Assembly (NCBI RefSeq): GCF_036663835.1
Contig: NZ_JAXOJT010000001.1
Location: forward strand, 1,116,001 to 1,180,000
Length of the DNA: 64,000 nucleotides
Source: Sphingomonas sp. LT1P40
GTDB lineage: Bacteria > Pseudomonadota > Alphaproteobacteria > Sphingomonadales > Sphingomonadaceae
Direction of reading: 5' to 3'
In this document: in pieces, positions 45,945-55,300 of the stretch
Position numbering within the stretch: the stretch's first letter is position 1
How the letters are laid out: each line of letters starts with the position of its first letter
Notes under the pieces: model-generated
Told to the model about the DNA's origin: nothing
The model's input: the letters and a program-made list of their open reading frames with translations, nothing else
Database searches by the model: none
Program-made: the position numbers and the translations under genes

Positions 45945-46658
45945 ATGATCGACACCGCAATCCTGCTCGCTGCGGGCGAAGGCAGCCGCCTTCGCGCCGT
46001 GGTGCCGTCTAAGCCGCTCTGCCATGTCGCAGGGCGGCCGTTGATCGAGCATGCCATCCAAAATCTCGCGGCGGCGGGAATAAAGCGGGTCGTGGTCGTC
46101 CTCGGCTATGCGGCGGAGGTTATCGAAGCGCATCTCGACTCATGCACGCTGCCGATCCCGGTAGAGACGGTGCGGACCGACGATTACCGCAAACCCAATG
46201 GCGTTTCGCTGCTGGCTGCGGAGTGCGCCGTTGCGGGCGGTGAGGCGTTGCTGGCGATGTGCGATCATCTGGTCGAACCCGCGCTGTACCGGCGCGTGGC
46301 ACAGGCCGGTGCTGGCGGCGGTGCGCGGCTGGGGGTCGACCGTAACATCGCCAGCGATCTGGTCGATCTCGACGATGTCACCCGCGTAGCGACCAATGGC
46401 GACCGCATTGTCGGCATCGGCAAGCACCTCGAACCCTATGACTGTTTCGACACCGGCGTGTTCGCGGTCGGCCCGGCGCTGTTCGCCGCGCTTCGCACGC
46501 TCAATGCACCGTCGCTGACCGAGGGCATGCGCATTCTCGCCATGCGGGGAACGGCGCGCGTGATCGATTGCGGCACGTTGGGCTGGATCGATGTCGATGA
46601 CCAGCCCGCCCTCGACAAGGCGGAGGCCTGGGTCCGACAATCGGCTGAAATGATTTAA
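45945..46658 (+). CDS. NTP-transferase, candidate CTP:inositol-1-phosphate cytidylyltransferase
   Basis: 237 residues. The nucleotidyltransferase signature is ILLAAGEGSRLRAVVPSKPLCHVAGRPL (in two parts: residues 6-16 and the Lys at 23). It is followed by VVVVLGYAAEVIE, the metal-binding region LLAMCDHLVEPALY, and FDTGVFAVGPALFAAL. This class includes phosphocholine cytidylyltransferases and the IPCT enzymes that make CDP-inositol. Its position 7 nt after inositol-1-phosphate synthase and next to a CDP-alcohol transferase favours the inositol role. Base and substrate specificity are inferred, not shown. Confidence 0.78.
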   Translation: MIDTAILLAAGEGSRLRAVVPSKPLCHVAGRPLIEHAIQNLAAAGIKRVVVVLGYAAEVIEAHLDSCTLPIPVETVRTDDYRKPNGVSLLAAECAVAGGEALLAMCDHLVEPALYRRVAQAGAGGGARLGVDRNIASDLVDLDDVTRVATNGDRIVGIGKHLEPYDCFDTGVFAVGPALFAALRTLNAPSLTEGMRILAMRGTARVIDCGTLGWIDVDDQPALDKAEAWVRQSAEMI

Positions 46659-46886
46659 AAGACTGTCCGCCTGTACGGCACCGTACCGCGTCGTCCCGGC
46701 TTTAACGATTTATATCGCTAGAAACCGGTTGGATTCCTGTTACATCTCACGCTGATCGACGCGCAGGTCTGGCACGCCCGCGCGCCTCTCAATGTTGGAG
46801 CCTTTGCTCCCTGTAAAGCGTGCATGCCGAGTGCGTAACCGGTCGCCTTGAATGCGAGCGGGCTAACAGTTTGACAGGAGATTTCG

Positions 46887-48470
46887 ATGCGCAAACCTGC
46901 ATTGTTGACCAGCGTTGCCCTTGGCGGCGCGGCAGCACTTTTCTTCACCGCAACCCCGGCATTGGCGGACGCGACGGCACCTTGTAACGACGGCGCAGGT
47001 GTCGGTTCGACCGAGTGCGGCAGCAACAGCACCACCGGCGCGGCGACCTTCGCGACGGCGGTCGGCGCTGCGGCCACCGCAACAGGTGCAGAAAGCACCG
47101 CCGTTGGCGAGTCATCCGAAGCGATCGGCAGTCAGAGCACAGCCACCGGTTCTTTGTCGGATGCGACCGGCGCCGGTTCGACCGCAAATGGCTATAATTC
47201 CAACGCCACCGCCACCAATGCCTCATCCTATGGCAGCAATTCCAACGCCGATGGCATCGGATCGAGCGCAATCGGCGCGGGTGCAAGTGCATCCGGGCTA
47301 AATGCAACCGCAGTGGGCATCGGCGCGCAGGCGACGTTTGTAAGCGCAACCGCCGTTGGCTCAAATGCGCTGTCGAGCAGCGTGCAGTCTACCGCAGTGG
47401 GCACCGGATCGGTAGCGTCCGGTGTTGGCAGCACCGCCACGGGTAGTTTCTCGCAGGCAACCGGCGCCGCCAGCGTCGCAAACGGCTATGCAGCAACCGC
47501 TGCTGGCACGAACGCCTATGCTGGCGGACTTGGCGCCGTCGCTTCGGCCAATAATTCGATTGCGATCGGTACGGGCGCCAACACCACGACCGCAACAAAC
47601 CCGACTTCGCTCGGCACGTCGGTTGCAATCGGCAACGGCGCGCGCGCAACCGATGAGGATGCGGTCGCACTGGGCGATCTTGCCAATGCCTCCGGCTTCC
47701 ACTCCACCGCAATCGGCGGCGAATCGACTGCATCGGGGCGTGGTGCTCAAGCGTTCGGCTGGCAGGCTTCGGCAACCGGCAACCTATCGCTCGCGGTCGG
47801 CCATCAGGCCAATGCAGCGGGCGTGAATGCCAGCGCGATCGGCAAGAATGCGAACGCGGGCTTCGACAATTCGACCGCGGTCGGCTTCGGTGCCACCACT
47901 ACGCGCGCCAATCAGGTCGTTGTCGGCGGTGCCGGCAGCTCGGTCACCGTCGGCGATCTCACCGCCAGCACCGCGGCACAGGTCGGCGCAGTCAACGTCG
48001 TGACGGCGGATGCCACCGGCACGCTGGGTCGCGGTCCGACGGTCGCCAGCCTCGCCACCGCCGCCTCGGTCACCGCATTGGGGACTCAGGTGTCCACGAT
48101 CAGCGGTCAGGTCGGCACGCTGCAAACCCAGGTCGGCACGCTGAACACCCAAGTGGGCACGCTGAACACGCAGGTCGGCACCCTCAACGGTCAGGTTGCC
48201 GGGCTGATTGCATCGGATGCCTCGATCCGCAGCGAACTGCGCCGCACCAATGAAGGTGTCGCGCTGGCGCTGGCGATGGAAAGCCCGATGGTGCCCGAAG
48301 GGTCGAAATTCGCCATGTCCGGCGGCGTCGGCTATTTCAACGAACGTGCCGCCGGTTCGGTCGCACTCAGCGCCCGGATCAGTGATCGTGCAATCTTCTC
48401 CGCAGGCGTCGGTGCCGGTTTCCAGACCGGTGAGATCGGCGCGCGCGGTGGTTTCCAGGTTGCCTGGTAA
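46887..48470 (+). CDS. Short trimeric autotransporter (YadA-like adhesin)
   Basis: 527 residues. A signal peptide (LLTSVALGGAAALFFTATPALA) is followed by a long head made of 14-15 residue YadA-type repeats (for example SSAIGAGASASGLNATAVGIGAQA) up to about residue 370. There is a very short stalk with four 7-residue VGTLxxQ repeats at residues 409-436. The C-terminal anchor (SKFAMSGGVGYFNERAAGS to FQVAW) ends in an aromatic residue, as required for beta-barrel assembly. It should trimerise in the outer membrane and mediate adhesion or self-aggregation. A strong ribosome-binding site (AGGAG at 46876-46880) precedes the ATG. Confidence 0.9.
   Translation: MRKPALLTSVALGGAAALFFTATPALADATAPCNDGAGVGSTECGSNSTTGAATFATAVGAAATATGAESTAVGESSEAIGSQSTATGSLSDATGAGSTANGYNSNATATNASSYGSNSNADGIGSSAIGAGASASGLNATAVGIGAQATFVSATAVGSNALSSSVQSTAVGTGSVASGVGSTATGSFSQATGAASVANGYAATAAGTNAYAGGLGAVASANNSIAIGTGANTTTATNPTSLGTSVAIGNGARATDEDAVALGDLANASGFHSTAIGGESTASGRGAQAFGWQASATGNLSLAVGHQANAAGVNASAIGKNANAGFDNSTAVGFGATTTRANQVVVGGAGSSVTVGDLTASTAAQVGAVNVVTADATGTLGRGPTVASLATAASVTALGTQVSTISGQVGTLQTQVGTLNTQVGTLNTQVGTLNGQVAGLIASDASIRSELRRTNEGVALALAMESPMVPEGSKFAMSGGVGYFNERAAGSVALSARISDRAIFSAGVGAGFQTGEIGARGGFQVAW
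48111..48194 (+). repeat. Four tandem 21-nt repeats encoding the stalk VGTLxxQ heptads
   Basis: Four units of 21 nt at 48111, 48132, 48153 and 48174 encode VGTLQTQ, VGTLNTQ, VGTLNTQ and VGTLNGQ. The near-identity at DNA level suggests recent duplication and a potential for stalk-length variation by slippage. Confidence 0.85.
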
Positions 48471-48473
48471 ACG

Positions 48474-49022
48474 ATGAAAACCTTGTTTAAGCGTAACCGG
48501 CCGGGGCTCCTTGCCCCGGCCGTCCTTTTCCTCGCTGCTGCTGCTGCCCCCTCTATCGCACAGCAAGCGCCGTCCGGTGCGCAGGCCGCACCGCAATCCT
48601 CGCAACCGCTGCCCGACGAGCTTCAGCGCGCCAAGCTGCTATGGACAACAATGGCGGCGATCGATCATGCCAACCAGTCGGGCAATTACTCGGTGCTGCG
48701 CGATCTCTCCGCGCCCGGATTTCAACTCAACAACGATGCCGCGCGCCTCGCGCAAATCTTTGCCGGGATCCGTCAACTTAACGTCGATCTGTCGAACACG
48801 CTGCTGCTCGCGCCGACTTACGCGCGCGCGCCGGCGATCGAGGGCAACGGCCTGCTGCGCATGCAGGGGTCGTTCAACCTGCGCCCGACCGCCATCCTGT
48901 TCGACTTCAGCTATCAATGGTATGGAAATCGCTGGCGACTGATGGGCGTCTCGATCGGTGCCCGGTCAGTCGGAAGCGATCAGGCCGCGCCGCGCCCGGC
49001 GGCACCGCCGCCCAAAAAATAG
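48474..49022 (+). CDS. Secreted protein of unknown function, partner of the adhesin gene
   Basis: 182 residues. An N-terminal signal peptide (LLAPAVLFLAAAAAPSIAQQ) and Ala/Gln/Pro-rich linker precede a globular part of about 110 residues. That part (LLWTTMAAIDHANQSGNYSVLRDLSAPGFQ and PTAILFDFSYQWYGNRWRLMGVSIG) looks like an NTF2-like or DUF4019-like cone fold. A proline-rich tail ends the protein. It starts 3 nt after the autotransporter stop, so the two are co-expressed. A role in helping export or assembly of the adhesin, as small partners do for some other trimeric autotransporters, is a guess from position. Confidence 0.72.
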   Translation: MKTLFKRNRPGLLAPAVLFLAAAAAPSIAQQAPSGAQAAPQSSQPLPDELQRAKLLWTTMAAIDHANQSGNYSVLRDLSAPGFQLNNDAARLAQIFAGIRQLNVDLSNTLLLAPTYARAPAIEGNGLLRMQGSFNLRPTAILFDFSYQWYGNRWRLMGVSIGARSVGSDQAAPRPAAPPPKK

Positions 49023-49062
49023 CGCATGGTGGGTTCGCCCGTCATCCCACCCGGAAAAGCGA

Positions 49063-49088
49063 AAAGGCGGGGCCGAAACCCCGCCTTT
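49063..49088. terminator. Bidirectional intrinsic terminator
   Basis: A perfect 10-bp stem AAAGGCGGGG/CCCCGCCTTT with a CCGAAA loop lies between two convergent genes. A-rich and T-rich ends flank it on each side, so it can work in both directions. It would end the adhesin operon and the DUF2061 gene. Confidence 0.82.
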
Positions 49089-49109
49089 CCTTGTCTCACA
49101 ATCGCGTCA

Positions 49110-49370
49110 TCACATCGGAGAAGACAATTCCACACTCTCCGCCGGCGTTGCCGCCCGCATCGGCGGGTTGGTCACCTTGCTCCACGCCCTGTCATGGAAG
49201 TAGAAAGCGAAGGTCTGCACAAACGGCTCGACAATCCCGATTGCCAGCGCCGCACGCCAATCCCGCGTCAACATATAGGCAACAGCGATCGCAACGACGA
49301 AATGCATCAACGCGTAGCTGCCCGTCTTCATGCACGTGATCTTCAGGCAGGGTCCGTGGCCGTGTGACAT
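49110..49370 (-). CDS. DUF2061 family membrane protein
   Basis: 86 residues. The start SHGHGPCLKITCMKTGSYALMHFVVA and the hydrophobic helix with LTRDWRAALAIGIVEPFVQTFAFYFHDRAW match DUF2061, a predicted small inner-membrane family. The early Cys and His residues could bind metal. A good ribosome-binding site (GGGAGGA) precedes the ATG. It lies 21 nt downstream of the first ferritin-like gene on the same strand and may share its transcript. Confidence 0.82.
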   Translation of the reverse strand: MSHGHGPCLKITCMKTGSYALMHFVVAIAVAYMLTRDWRAALAIGIVEPFVQTFAFYFHDRAWSKVTNPPMRAATPAESVELSSPM

Positions 49371-49391
49371 GGTATTCCTCCCTTTGCTGAA

Positions 49392-50396
49392 CTAGTTCGC
49401 CGCGCTGAGGCGAACGGTGCCGTTGACACCGGCGGGGAAGAACCCGCCGCGATCGACCGCCATCTTGTTGAGATAGGCGATGTTAAGCACCTGTCCCGTG
49501 GTCCGGCTGAAAGCGAGGCCCGAACTGTCGGTTGGCGCGATATTCGACGCCGTAGTTGCGCCGGTACCGGTCGCCTTGACGCCCTGATCCAGGTCGCTCG
49601 CCCCGTCGAGACTGTCACGCGCGTTCGAGATCGCTTCGGTCGCGTCGATCAGCGTCGGCGTCGCAATACCCTTGCGATACAGCACCGTGCGCACCAGTCC
49701 GGCATGATAGGCTTCCGCCGCCAATATGCCCGCCGCGGCCTCCAGGAACGTCTTGTTGGTAATCAGCACCGACGCGCCCTTATATGCGGTCACACCGACA
49801 TCCTCGAAGATATAGGCACCCAGCAGGAAGTTCTCATCGCTGGCATAGGGGTCGAACGATGCGCCGGCACCGATAAGTCCGGCGGCACGCGCTGCCGAGG
49901 AGAAGGCACCGGTCGGGCTCGATCCGATGTCGATCGCCGGTTGGGCGACCTTGGCGGTGCCCAGCGCGGTGCGCAAGAATGCGACATGCGCTCGTTCGTC
50001 CGCAGCGATCTCACGGGCATATTGCGCGACCAGCGGATCGGTAAAGACCACTTGTCGCCCGCCAGTGACCGCCCCCTGCGTTCCCGTCCCATCCAGCATA
50101 TTCGCCGGAAGTCCCGATCCAGTTGCTGCAAACAGATAGAATTGCGCTTCCAGATATTCGAGATTGAGGGCGAAGTTCAAAACGTCGCCATCGGTTACAC
50201 CGGTAGCGGGCGGGGTTGGCGTCGGAGTCGGCGCGGGCGTCACCGCACCGCTGCTGTCGGTTTTATCGCACGCTGCGAGTAGCGAGGCACCCGCAATTGC
50301 CGCGGTTGCGCCGCCAGCGGCTTTCAGGAATTTACGCCGCTCGTCCCGGCGTTGCTCGCTTGCGCCGAGCACTTCGAGGATCAGATCTTGCTTCAT
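49392..50396 (-). CDS. Tat-exported ferritin-like lipoprotein, copy A
   Basis: 334 residues. The N-terminus has a twin-arginine motif (RRKFLKAAG, residues 20-28) and a lipobox LLAAC with Cys43, so it is probably exported folded and lipidated. The Thr/Pro-rich linker after that leads to a ferritin-like domain: [50 protein letters not shown] and [11 protein letters not shown]. The Glu and Glu-x-x-His positions fit a di-iron site of the PF13668 (ferritin_2) type. The biological role of this family is not settled; desiccation and stress links are known. A strong Shine-Dalgarno AAGGAGG lies at 50403-50409. Confidence 0.85.
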   Translation of the reverse strand: MKQDLILEVLGASEQRRDERRKFLKAAGGATAAIAGASLLAACDKTDSSGAVTPAPTPTPTPPATGVTDGDVLNFALNLEYLEAQFYLFAATGSGLPANMLDGTGTQGAVTGGRQVVFTDPLVAQYAREIAADERAHVAFLRTALGTAKVAQPAIDIGSSPTGAFSSAARAAGLIGAGASFDPYASDENFLLGAYIFEDVGVTAYKGASVLITNKTFLEAAAGILAAEAYHAGLVRTVLYRKGIATPTLIDATEAISNARDSLDGASDLDQGVKATGTGATTASNIAPTDSSGLAFSRTTGQVLNIAYLNKMAVDRGGFFPAGVNGTVRLSAAN

Positions 50397-50425
50397 GGGA
50401 AACCTCCTTGGGCTATGCCCGAACC

Positions 50426-51382
50426 TCAGTTGGCCGCGCTCATGCGGAGTTCGCCGTTGACGCCTGCGGGGAAGAACCCGCCGCCGGTCACGGCTGCCCG
50501 GTTGAGATAGACGATGTTCAGAACCTGTCCGGGGGTGCGGCTGTACGCGATACCGTTCGCGTCAAGCGGCGCGATGTTACTCGCGGTCGTCAAGCCGGAA
50601 CCCGTCGCGCGAACGCCCTGATCGAGATCGCTCGACCCGTCGAGACTGTCGCGCGCGTCTGAGATCGCCTCCGTCGCATCGATCAGGCTGGGTGTCGTCA
50701 GCCCCTTGGCATACAGCGTCGTGCGCACGATCGCGGCATGATAGGCTTCGACCGCCAGAAGTCCTGCCGCCGCTTCCAGAAACGTCTTGTTCTGCACTAG
50801 CGGCGATGCACCCTTATAGGCGGTGACGCCGACATCCTCGAAGATATAGGCGGCGAGGAGAAAATTCTCGTCATTTGCATAGGGATCGAACGACGCACCG
50901 GCACCGATCAGTCCGGCCGCGCGTGCGGCCGACGAAAAGGCTCCAGTGGGACTCGATCCGATGTCGATCGCAGGCTGGGCGACCGCGACCGTGCCCAGCG
51001 CGCTGCGCAGAAACTCAACATGCGCACGTTCATCGGCAGCGATCTCGCGCGCATATTGCGCGACCACCGGATCGGTGAACGCCACCTGCCGTCCGCCGGT
51101 CGCCGCACCCTGTGTCCCGCGCCCGGTCAGCAAACCGGCCGGAAGACCGGCACCCGTCGCAGCGAAAAGGTAGAATTGCGCTTCGAGATATTCGAGGTTC
51201 AACGCGAAGTTCAGAATGTCTGCGTCGCTGGGCGCCGTCTGCGCGCTCGCCGGCGAACCCATTTGCGTGACTGCGGCGGCGGTCGTTCCCACCAGGCCGA
51301 AAGCCATGAAGAAGTTGCGCCGGCTCTCGCGGCGTTCGCCCCGAGCCTCCAGCGCTTCGATCAGCTCGTCACTTCTTTCCAT
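50426..51382 (-). CDS. Tat-exported ferritin-like protein, copy B
   Basis: 318 residues. It is a close paralogue of the next gene downstream, sharing [53 protein letters not shown] and [13 protein letters not shown] almost without change. The N-terminus has [16 protein letters not shown], a Tat signal, and the cleavage site is probably near ASAQT; there is no lipobox. So copy B would be soluble in the periplasm and copy A lipid-anchored. A Shine-Dalgarno GAGGAGGA precedes the ATG. It is divergent from the Crp/Fnr gene across 150 nt. Confidence 0.85.
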   Translation of the reverse strand: MERSDELIEALEARGERRESRRNFFMAFGLVGTTAAAVTQMGSPASAQTAPSDADILNFALNLEYLEAQFYLFAATGAGLPAGLLTGRGTQGAATGGRQVAFTDPVVAQYAREIAADERAHVEFLRSALGTVAVAQPAIDIGSSPTGAFSSAARAAGLIGAGASFDPYANDENFLLAAYIFEDVGVTAYKGASPLVQNKTFLEAAAGLLAVEAYHAAIVRTTLYAKGLTTPSLIDATEAISDARDSLDGSSDLDQGVRATGSGLTTASNIAPLDANGIAYSRTPGQVLNIVYLNRAAVTGGGFFPAGVNGELRMSAAN

Positions 51383-51488
51383 TACGTTCCTCCTCGAACA
51401 ACAAGGCCGGGAACAAGGGTGGGTGCAGACCGTTCCTCATGCGGGTCCTGTCGGTCCGGCAACGTACCGACGGGAACTTGTGCCTCGA

Positions 51489-51508
51489 TTTGGCGTAACG
51501 ACGCCAAA
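51489..51508 (+). promoter_or_regulatory. Perfect dyad TTTGGCGT-N4-ACGCCAAA, candidate operator
   Basis: An inverted repeat with 8-bp arms and a 4-nt spacer (AACG) lies 24 nt upstream of the Crp/Fnr-family start at 51533. Dimeric Crp/Fnr proteins bind such symmetrical sites, so this may be an autoregulatory operator. It is not a consensus Crp (TGTGA) or Fnr (TTGAT) site. As an RNA hairpin it could also affect translation. Confidence 0.5.
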
Positions 51509-51532
51509 CCGGCGCAAAAGGGGAAAGCGCAG

Positions 51533-52321
51533 ATGCGAGGATTTCCACCACAGACCGTTGCTACCAACGCGTTGGTGGATCGACTTCCCCACAATGAAGC
51601 TTCGCTACTCCAGGCGCGCGCAACGCGCGTATGGCTGGACGACCGAACCCCGATCCAGTTGCGCGAAAGCGACGGCTCGATGGGCACCTGCTTTCCCGAA
51701 ACCGCGATCCTTGCCTTGTCGCAATGCGTGAGCGACCGGCATTATGAAGTCGCGCTGGTGGGTCGGGAGGGGGCGATCGGCTGGCCGGGGCTGCTCTCGG
51801 GCCTGCCGTTCCTGAACAGCGTCGTGTCCCATCGCGGCAGCGCACTGGTGCTCAGCGCACGAAGCATGGGCGCGTTGGTATCGGTCTGTCCGGACCTTCG
51901 CCAAATCCTGCTGCGCTACATCCAGTGCCTGACGGCTCAGTTGTCGACCACCATTGTCTCTAGCCTGCGCGATTCGGCCCATGCACGCGTCGCGCGGCGG
52001 TTATTGATGCTCCACGACCGGCTGGGCACACCCTCCTTTTCCGTCACGCACCGCAAGCTCGCCGACACCCTCAACCTGCGTCGCGCGACCGTTACGGAGT
52101 GTCTGCACGAGCTGGAGGGTCGATTGCTGATCCGTTCGACCCGCGCATTGATCGCGATACGCGATCGTGAAGGGCTGACGGCGGTCGCCGGCAATGCCTA
52201 TGGTGCTGCGGAGCTCAGCTATGACAGCCTGATCGGTCGCCATGCAGCACGCCCCGCACCTGCTCCGGAGGGTAGCCCGGCTATAGCGCGCGCGCTATTG
52301 CCCGCGCCCGTTGCAATCTGA
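51533..52321 (+). CDS. Crp/Fnr family transcriptional regulator
   Basis: 262 residues from the ATG at 51533. The N-terminal cyclic-nucleotide-binding-like domain is degenerate: VALVGREGAIGWPGLLSGLPF replaces the cAMP pocket. A dimer helix (LLRYIQCLTAQLSTTIVSSL) follows, then a winged helix (HARVARRLLMLHDRLG, TLNLRRATVTECLHELEGRLLI). No cysteine cluster for an FeS sensor is visible. A tail of about 45 residues with low complexity ends the protein. It is divergent from the ferritin-like pair, which it may control; this is inferred from position. Confidence 0.82.
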   Translation: MRGFPPQTVATNALVDRLPHNEASLLQARATRVWLDDRTPIQLRESDGSMGTCFPETAILALSQCVSDRHYEVALVGREGAIGWPGLLSGLPFLNSVVSHRGSALVLSARSMGALVSVCPDLRQILLRYIQCLTAQLSTTIVSSLRDSAHARVARRLLMLHDRLGTPSFSVTHRKLADTLNLRRATVTECLHELEGRLLIRSTRALIAIRDREGLTAVAGNAYGAAELSYDSLIGRHAARPAPAPEGSPAIARALLPAPVAI

Positions 52322-52338
52322 TCGACACAGACACCCGG

Positions 52339-55300
52339 CTACTGCCAATTCCCCAGCAGCACGAACGGCGCCCAGTAGAATGGGTGGGCATAGCCTGTCA
52401 CCGCCGGTCCGGTTGGCGCGCTGCCGGGCGGTGGCGCGCGCATCTCACCCCGGTCGCCACCGGCCTTGCCGCTCGCATCCATCAGTGCGACCTGCGCCTG
52501 CCGCAGCCCTTCGGCCTTGCTCGTCGCGCCCTTGGCCTGGATCGCATAGAAACGCTGCATTAGCACGGCGGTGGATTCGTCCGCCACTGACCACAATGAT
52601 GCCAGCACCGCCGACGCGCCCGCCTTTTGCGCCATTTCCGCAAGGCTGGAATCGATCTCCGCCCCGTTCTGGTCGATCTGCGGCACGCCGGTCTGGCATG
52701 CCGATAGCGCCAGCAGGTCCACGTCGATCGCGGTAAAGCGGCCGTCGCTGATAAACTCGTTGAGCGGCAGCTGCTTACCGTCGCCGAGCAACAGGAACGA
52801 TTTGGACGCGCTCCCCGGATCGAGCGAGAAGTGCGATGCGATGTGGATCACGCGATACCCGCCCGCCATCGCGGTGCCCAATGCCGCCCGGTCGAACGCC
52901 GCATCCAGCCGGACGACGCCGGGCAGCACGCCCGTTGCTATGGCCGGATCGGCGCGGACGATCCCGCTCAGTTCGGCGGGGACGGCTGGCAAAGGGCTAA
53001 GGCCACTTCCGCCCTGACTCGCGCCAAGCGCAGCGACGCGCCAGTTTTTCGCATCCGTCGGCCCGGTTTGGACTTCGTCGATCGATCGGAACGCGCTGAA
53101 TGCATAGCGTTTCGCCAGCCAGTCCTTGCCGTCATGCAGCGCCGCAAACGGCAAATAGCGCAATGCGTCGTCGAGCGAGAGCATCACCTGCTTGATGCCC
53201 GCCGCCTTCAGCGCCCTGTCCACCGGCTCGAATGCCGCCTTGTACAGCTTGCTCGCGGGATCGGTAATGAACACCGCCTTGTCGCTGATCGCCTGACGAT
53301 AGGCACCAACGTCCTTGCGCAGCGCGATGATGTCGACCGGCACGACGATCGATCGCTGGTAATTGGCGGTGGTCAGCAACCAGTGGATGCGGTCCGGCAG
53401 CACCACCGCATGCAGCGCGGCGACATCCTTGCCCAACCGTCGCACCGTGGTGATCAGCTTGGGCTGGATCGCCGCGACCCGGTTCGCCTTTGCCTCCAGA
53501 TCGGGCGCCCGCTTTGAATCCAGCGCCGCCACCGCGGTGCCCAGCGATGTCAATTCGGTGCGGAACGCCGATTGCGCCGCGCCCAGCGCGGTCGTGGCAA
53601 CCTCGAGCTCCTTTTGCTGATCGGCGGTCAGATCGCCCTTTGCCTGCAATGCGATCAGCCGGTCGCGCGCGCTTCCCGCCTGATGCAGCGCCGCCGTGGC
53701 ATTGTCGAATGCCGCCAGACTCGCGGTCTGCGTCGCGTCCAGCGGCATCCGCTCGAACGCCTCGCCCTCGCGCCGCTTATCCCGCGTGTAATTATAGGTC
53801 TCGAAATCCTTGAGCATCGCCAGGACATTCTCGGCCTCGGCGAACCGCCCCATGCCCATGAAAATATCGGCGAGATAGCGATAGCGATCCTGATGCACGC
53901 GGATGAAGCATTCGCGGATCGATGGATCGAGGTCCGCGATCCGCTTGCGCGCATCCTGCAGCTTGTTCACGGCAACCTTTGCGAAGAACAGTGCCGCCTC
54001 CGGTCGACCGCCGCCATTGGCCTCCGTCGCAGCGGTCGACCAGAGGCAGGAGGCTTCGATCAGCGCGAAATAATTGTCCGTGCCGCCAAACTTCACGCGC
54101 AGCCCGGCTTCCTTCGTAGCCAGCGACCGCATCTTGGTCGCCAGATACAGGTCCATCTTGTTGTAGAGCAGATAATGCTCCTCAAGCCCGCGAAACCCTT
54201 CGAACACCGCGAATTCAGAACCTTGCTCGACGGCCGCGTCCAGCGCTTTGGTCAGCGCGGCAGCCCGGTCCTCGAACGCCGGCTCGGGTGCGATATCGGG
54301 CGTCTCCACCCCGATGGGAATCGGCGTGAAATCCTTTTGCTTCACCAAACATGCAATCGTCGCCTGCGCACCGCACGCCTCGGTCCATTTCTTCGCGTTT
54401 TCGCTGGTCCGCCGCACGCCCTCGGCGAGCCAGTAGCGCACCTGCTTCACATCGGGCGTCATGCCCCAGCCCAGCGCCGACGCGCGCACCATCGCCTCGG
54501 CACCGCCCGAAAAGCGCGGGTAAGCGGCGTGCTTGAACCAGCGCAGCGCCATTGTCGGATCCTTGGCCACGCCCACCCCGTGCAGATACGCCTCACCCAT
54601 CGCCACGCGCGCGCTGTAATCGCCGCAATGCACGGCATAACGCAGCAGCCGGATGCCCTCTTTCGGATCCGCCTTGGTGCCGTTGCCGGCCATGTACATC
54701 CGCGCGAGATTGACCTGCATGGCATAGCTTGCCGACGCTGCCCGCTGCATCCACTCGAACGCCTGAACCGGATCGGGCGACGGCGCGCCCACCAGCTCAG
54801 CCTCGGTAAATTCCATGGTTCCGCCATAATAGACGGCCAGGTTATAGGCGGCATAGGACTCGCCCTGCCGATAGGCGTCTTCCCAGGCCCGAACCGCCTT
54901 CAGCGCGCTCTTCTGGCCGTCGAACCCGCGCATGTGCATATAGCCGATCGCGCGCATCGCATCGCCCGACCCCAATTTGGCACCCTGCTCGAACCAGGTG
55001 CGCGCCGCCTTCGCATCGCCCTTGCCTTCGTCCAGCAGCATCCAGGCATAGCGCGACGCCGCCTCCTTCATCCCCAGCTCCGAAAGCTGGCGCAGCAACG
55101 GCGCATGGCTCGCCGTGCGCGTGAAGTTGAAGGCAAAGGGGGTGTCGGCAACTTTCAGGAACGTCTCCCGACGCTCCGGCGTCATCGCCTTGAACTCGGC
55201 GGTCTCCGAATAGCGCGCCACCTCGCGCAGCGCCGCTTCCTGCAACTGCAGGTTGAGCATCAGCTGAATCTGAAACTGCTTGGCGGCAACCGGATCGGTC

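Noticed and set aside
46659..46886. 228-nt spacer before the adhesin considered for an RNA gene
   Set aside because: I see no tRNA, riboswitch or conserved RNA pattern there; only a good ribosome-binding site near its end.
48111..48194. Regular 21-nt repeats considered as a CRISPR-like array
   Set aside because: There are no spacers; the units are contiguous and encode heptads in a coding frame.
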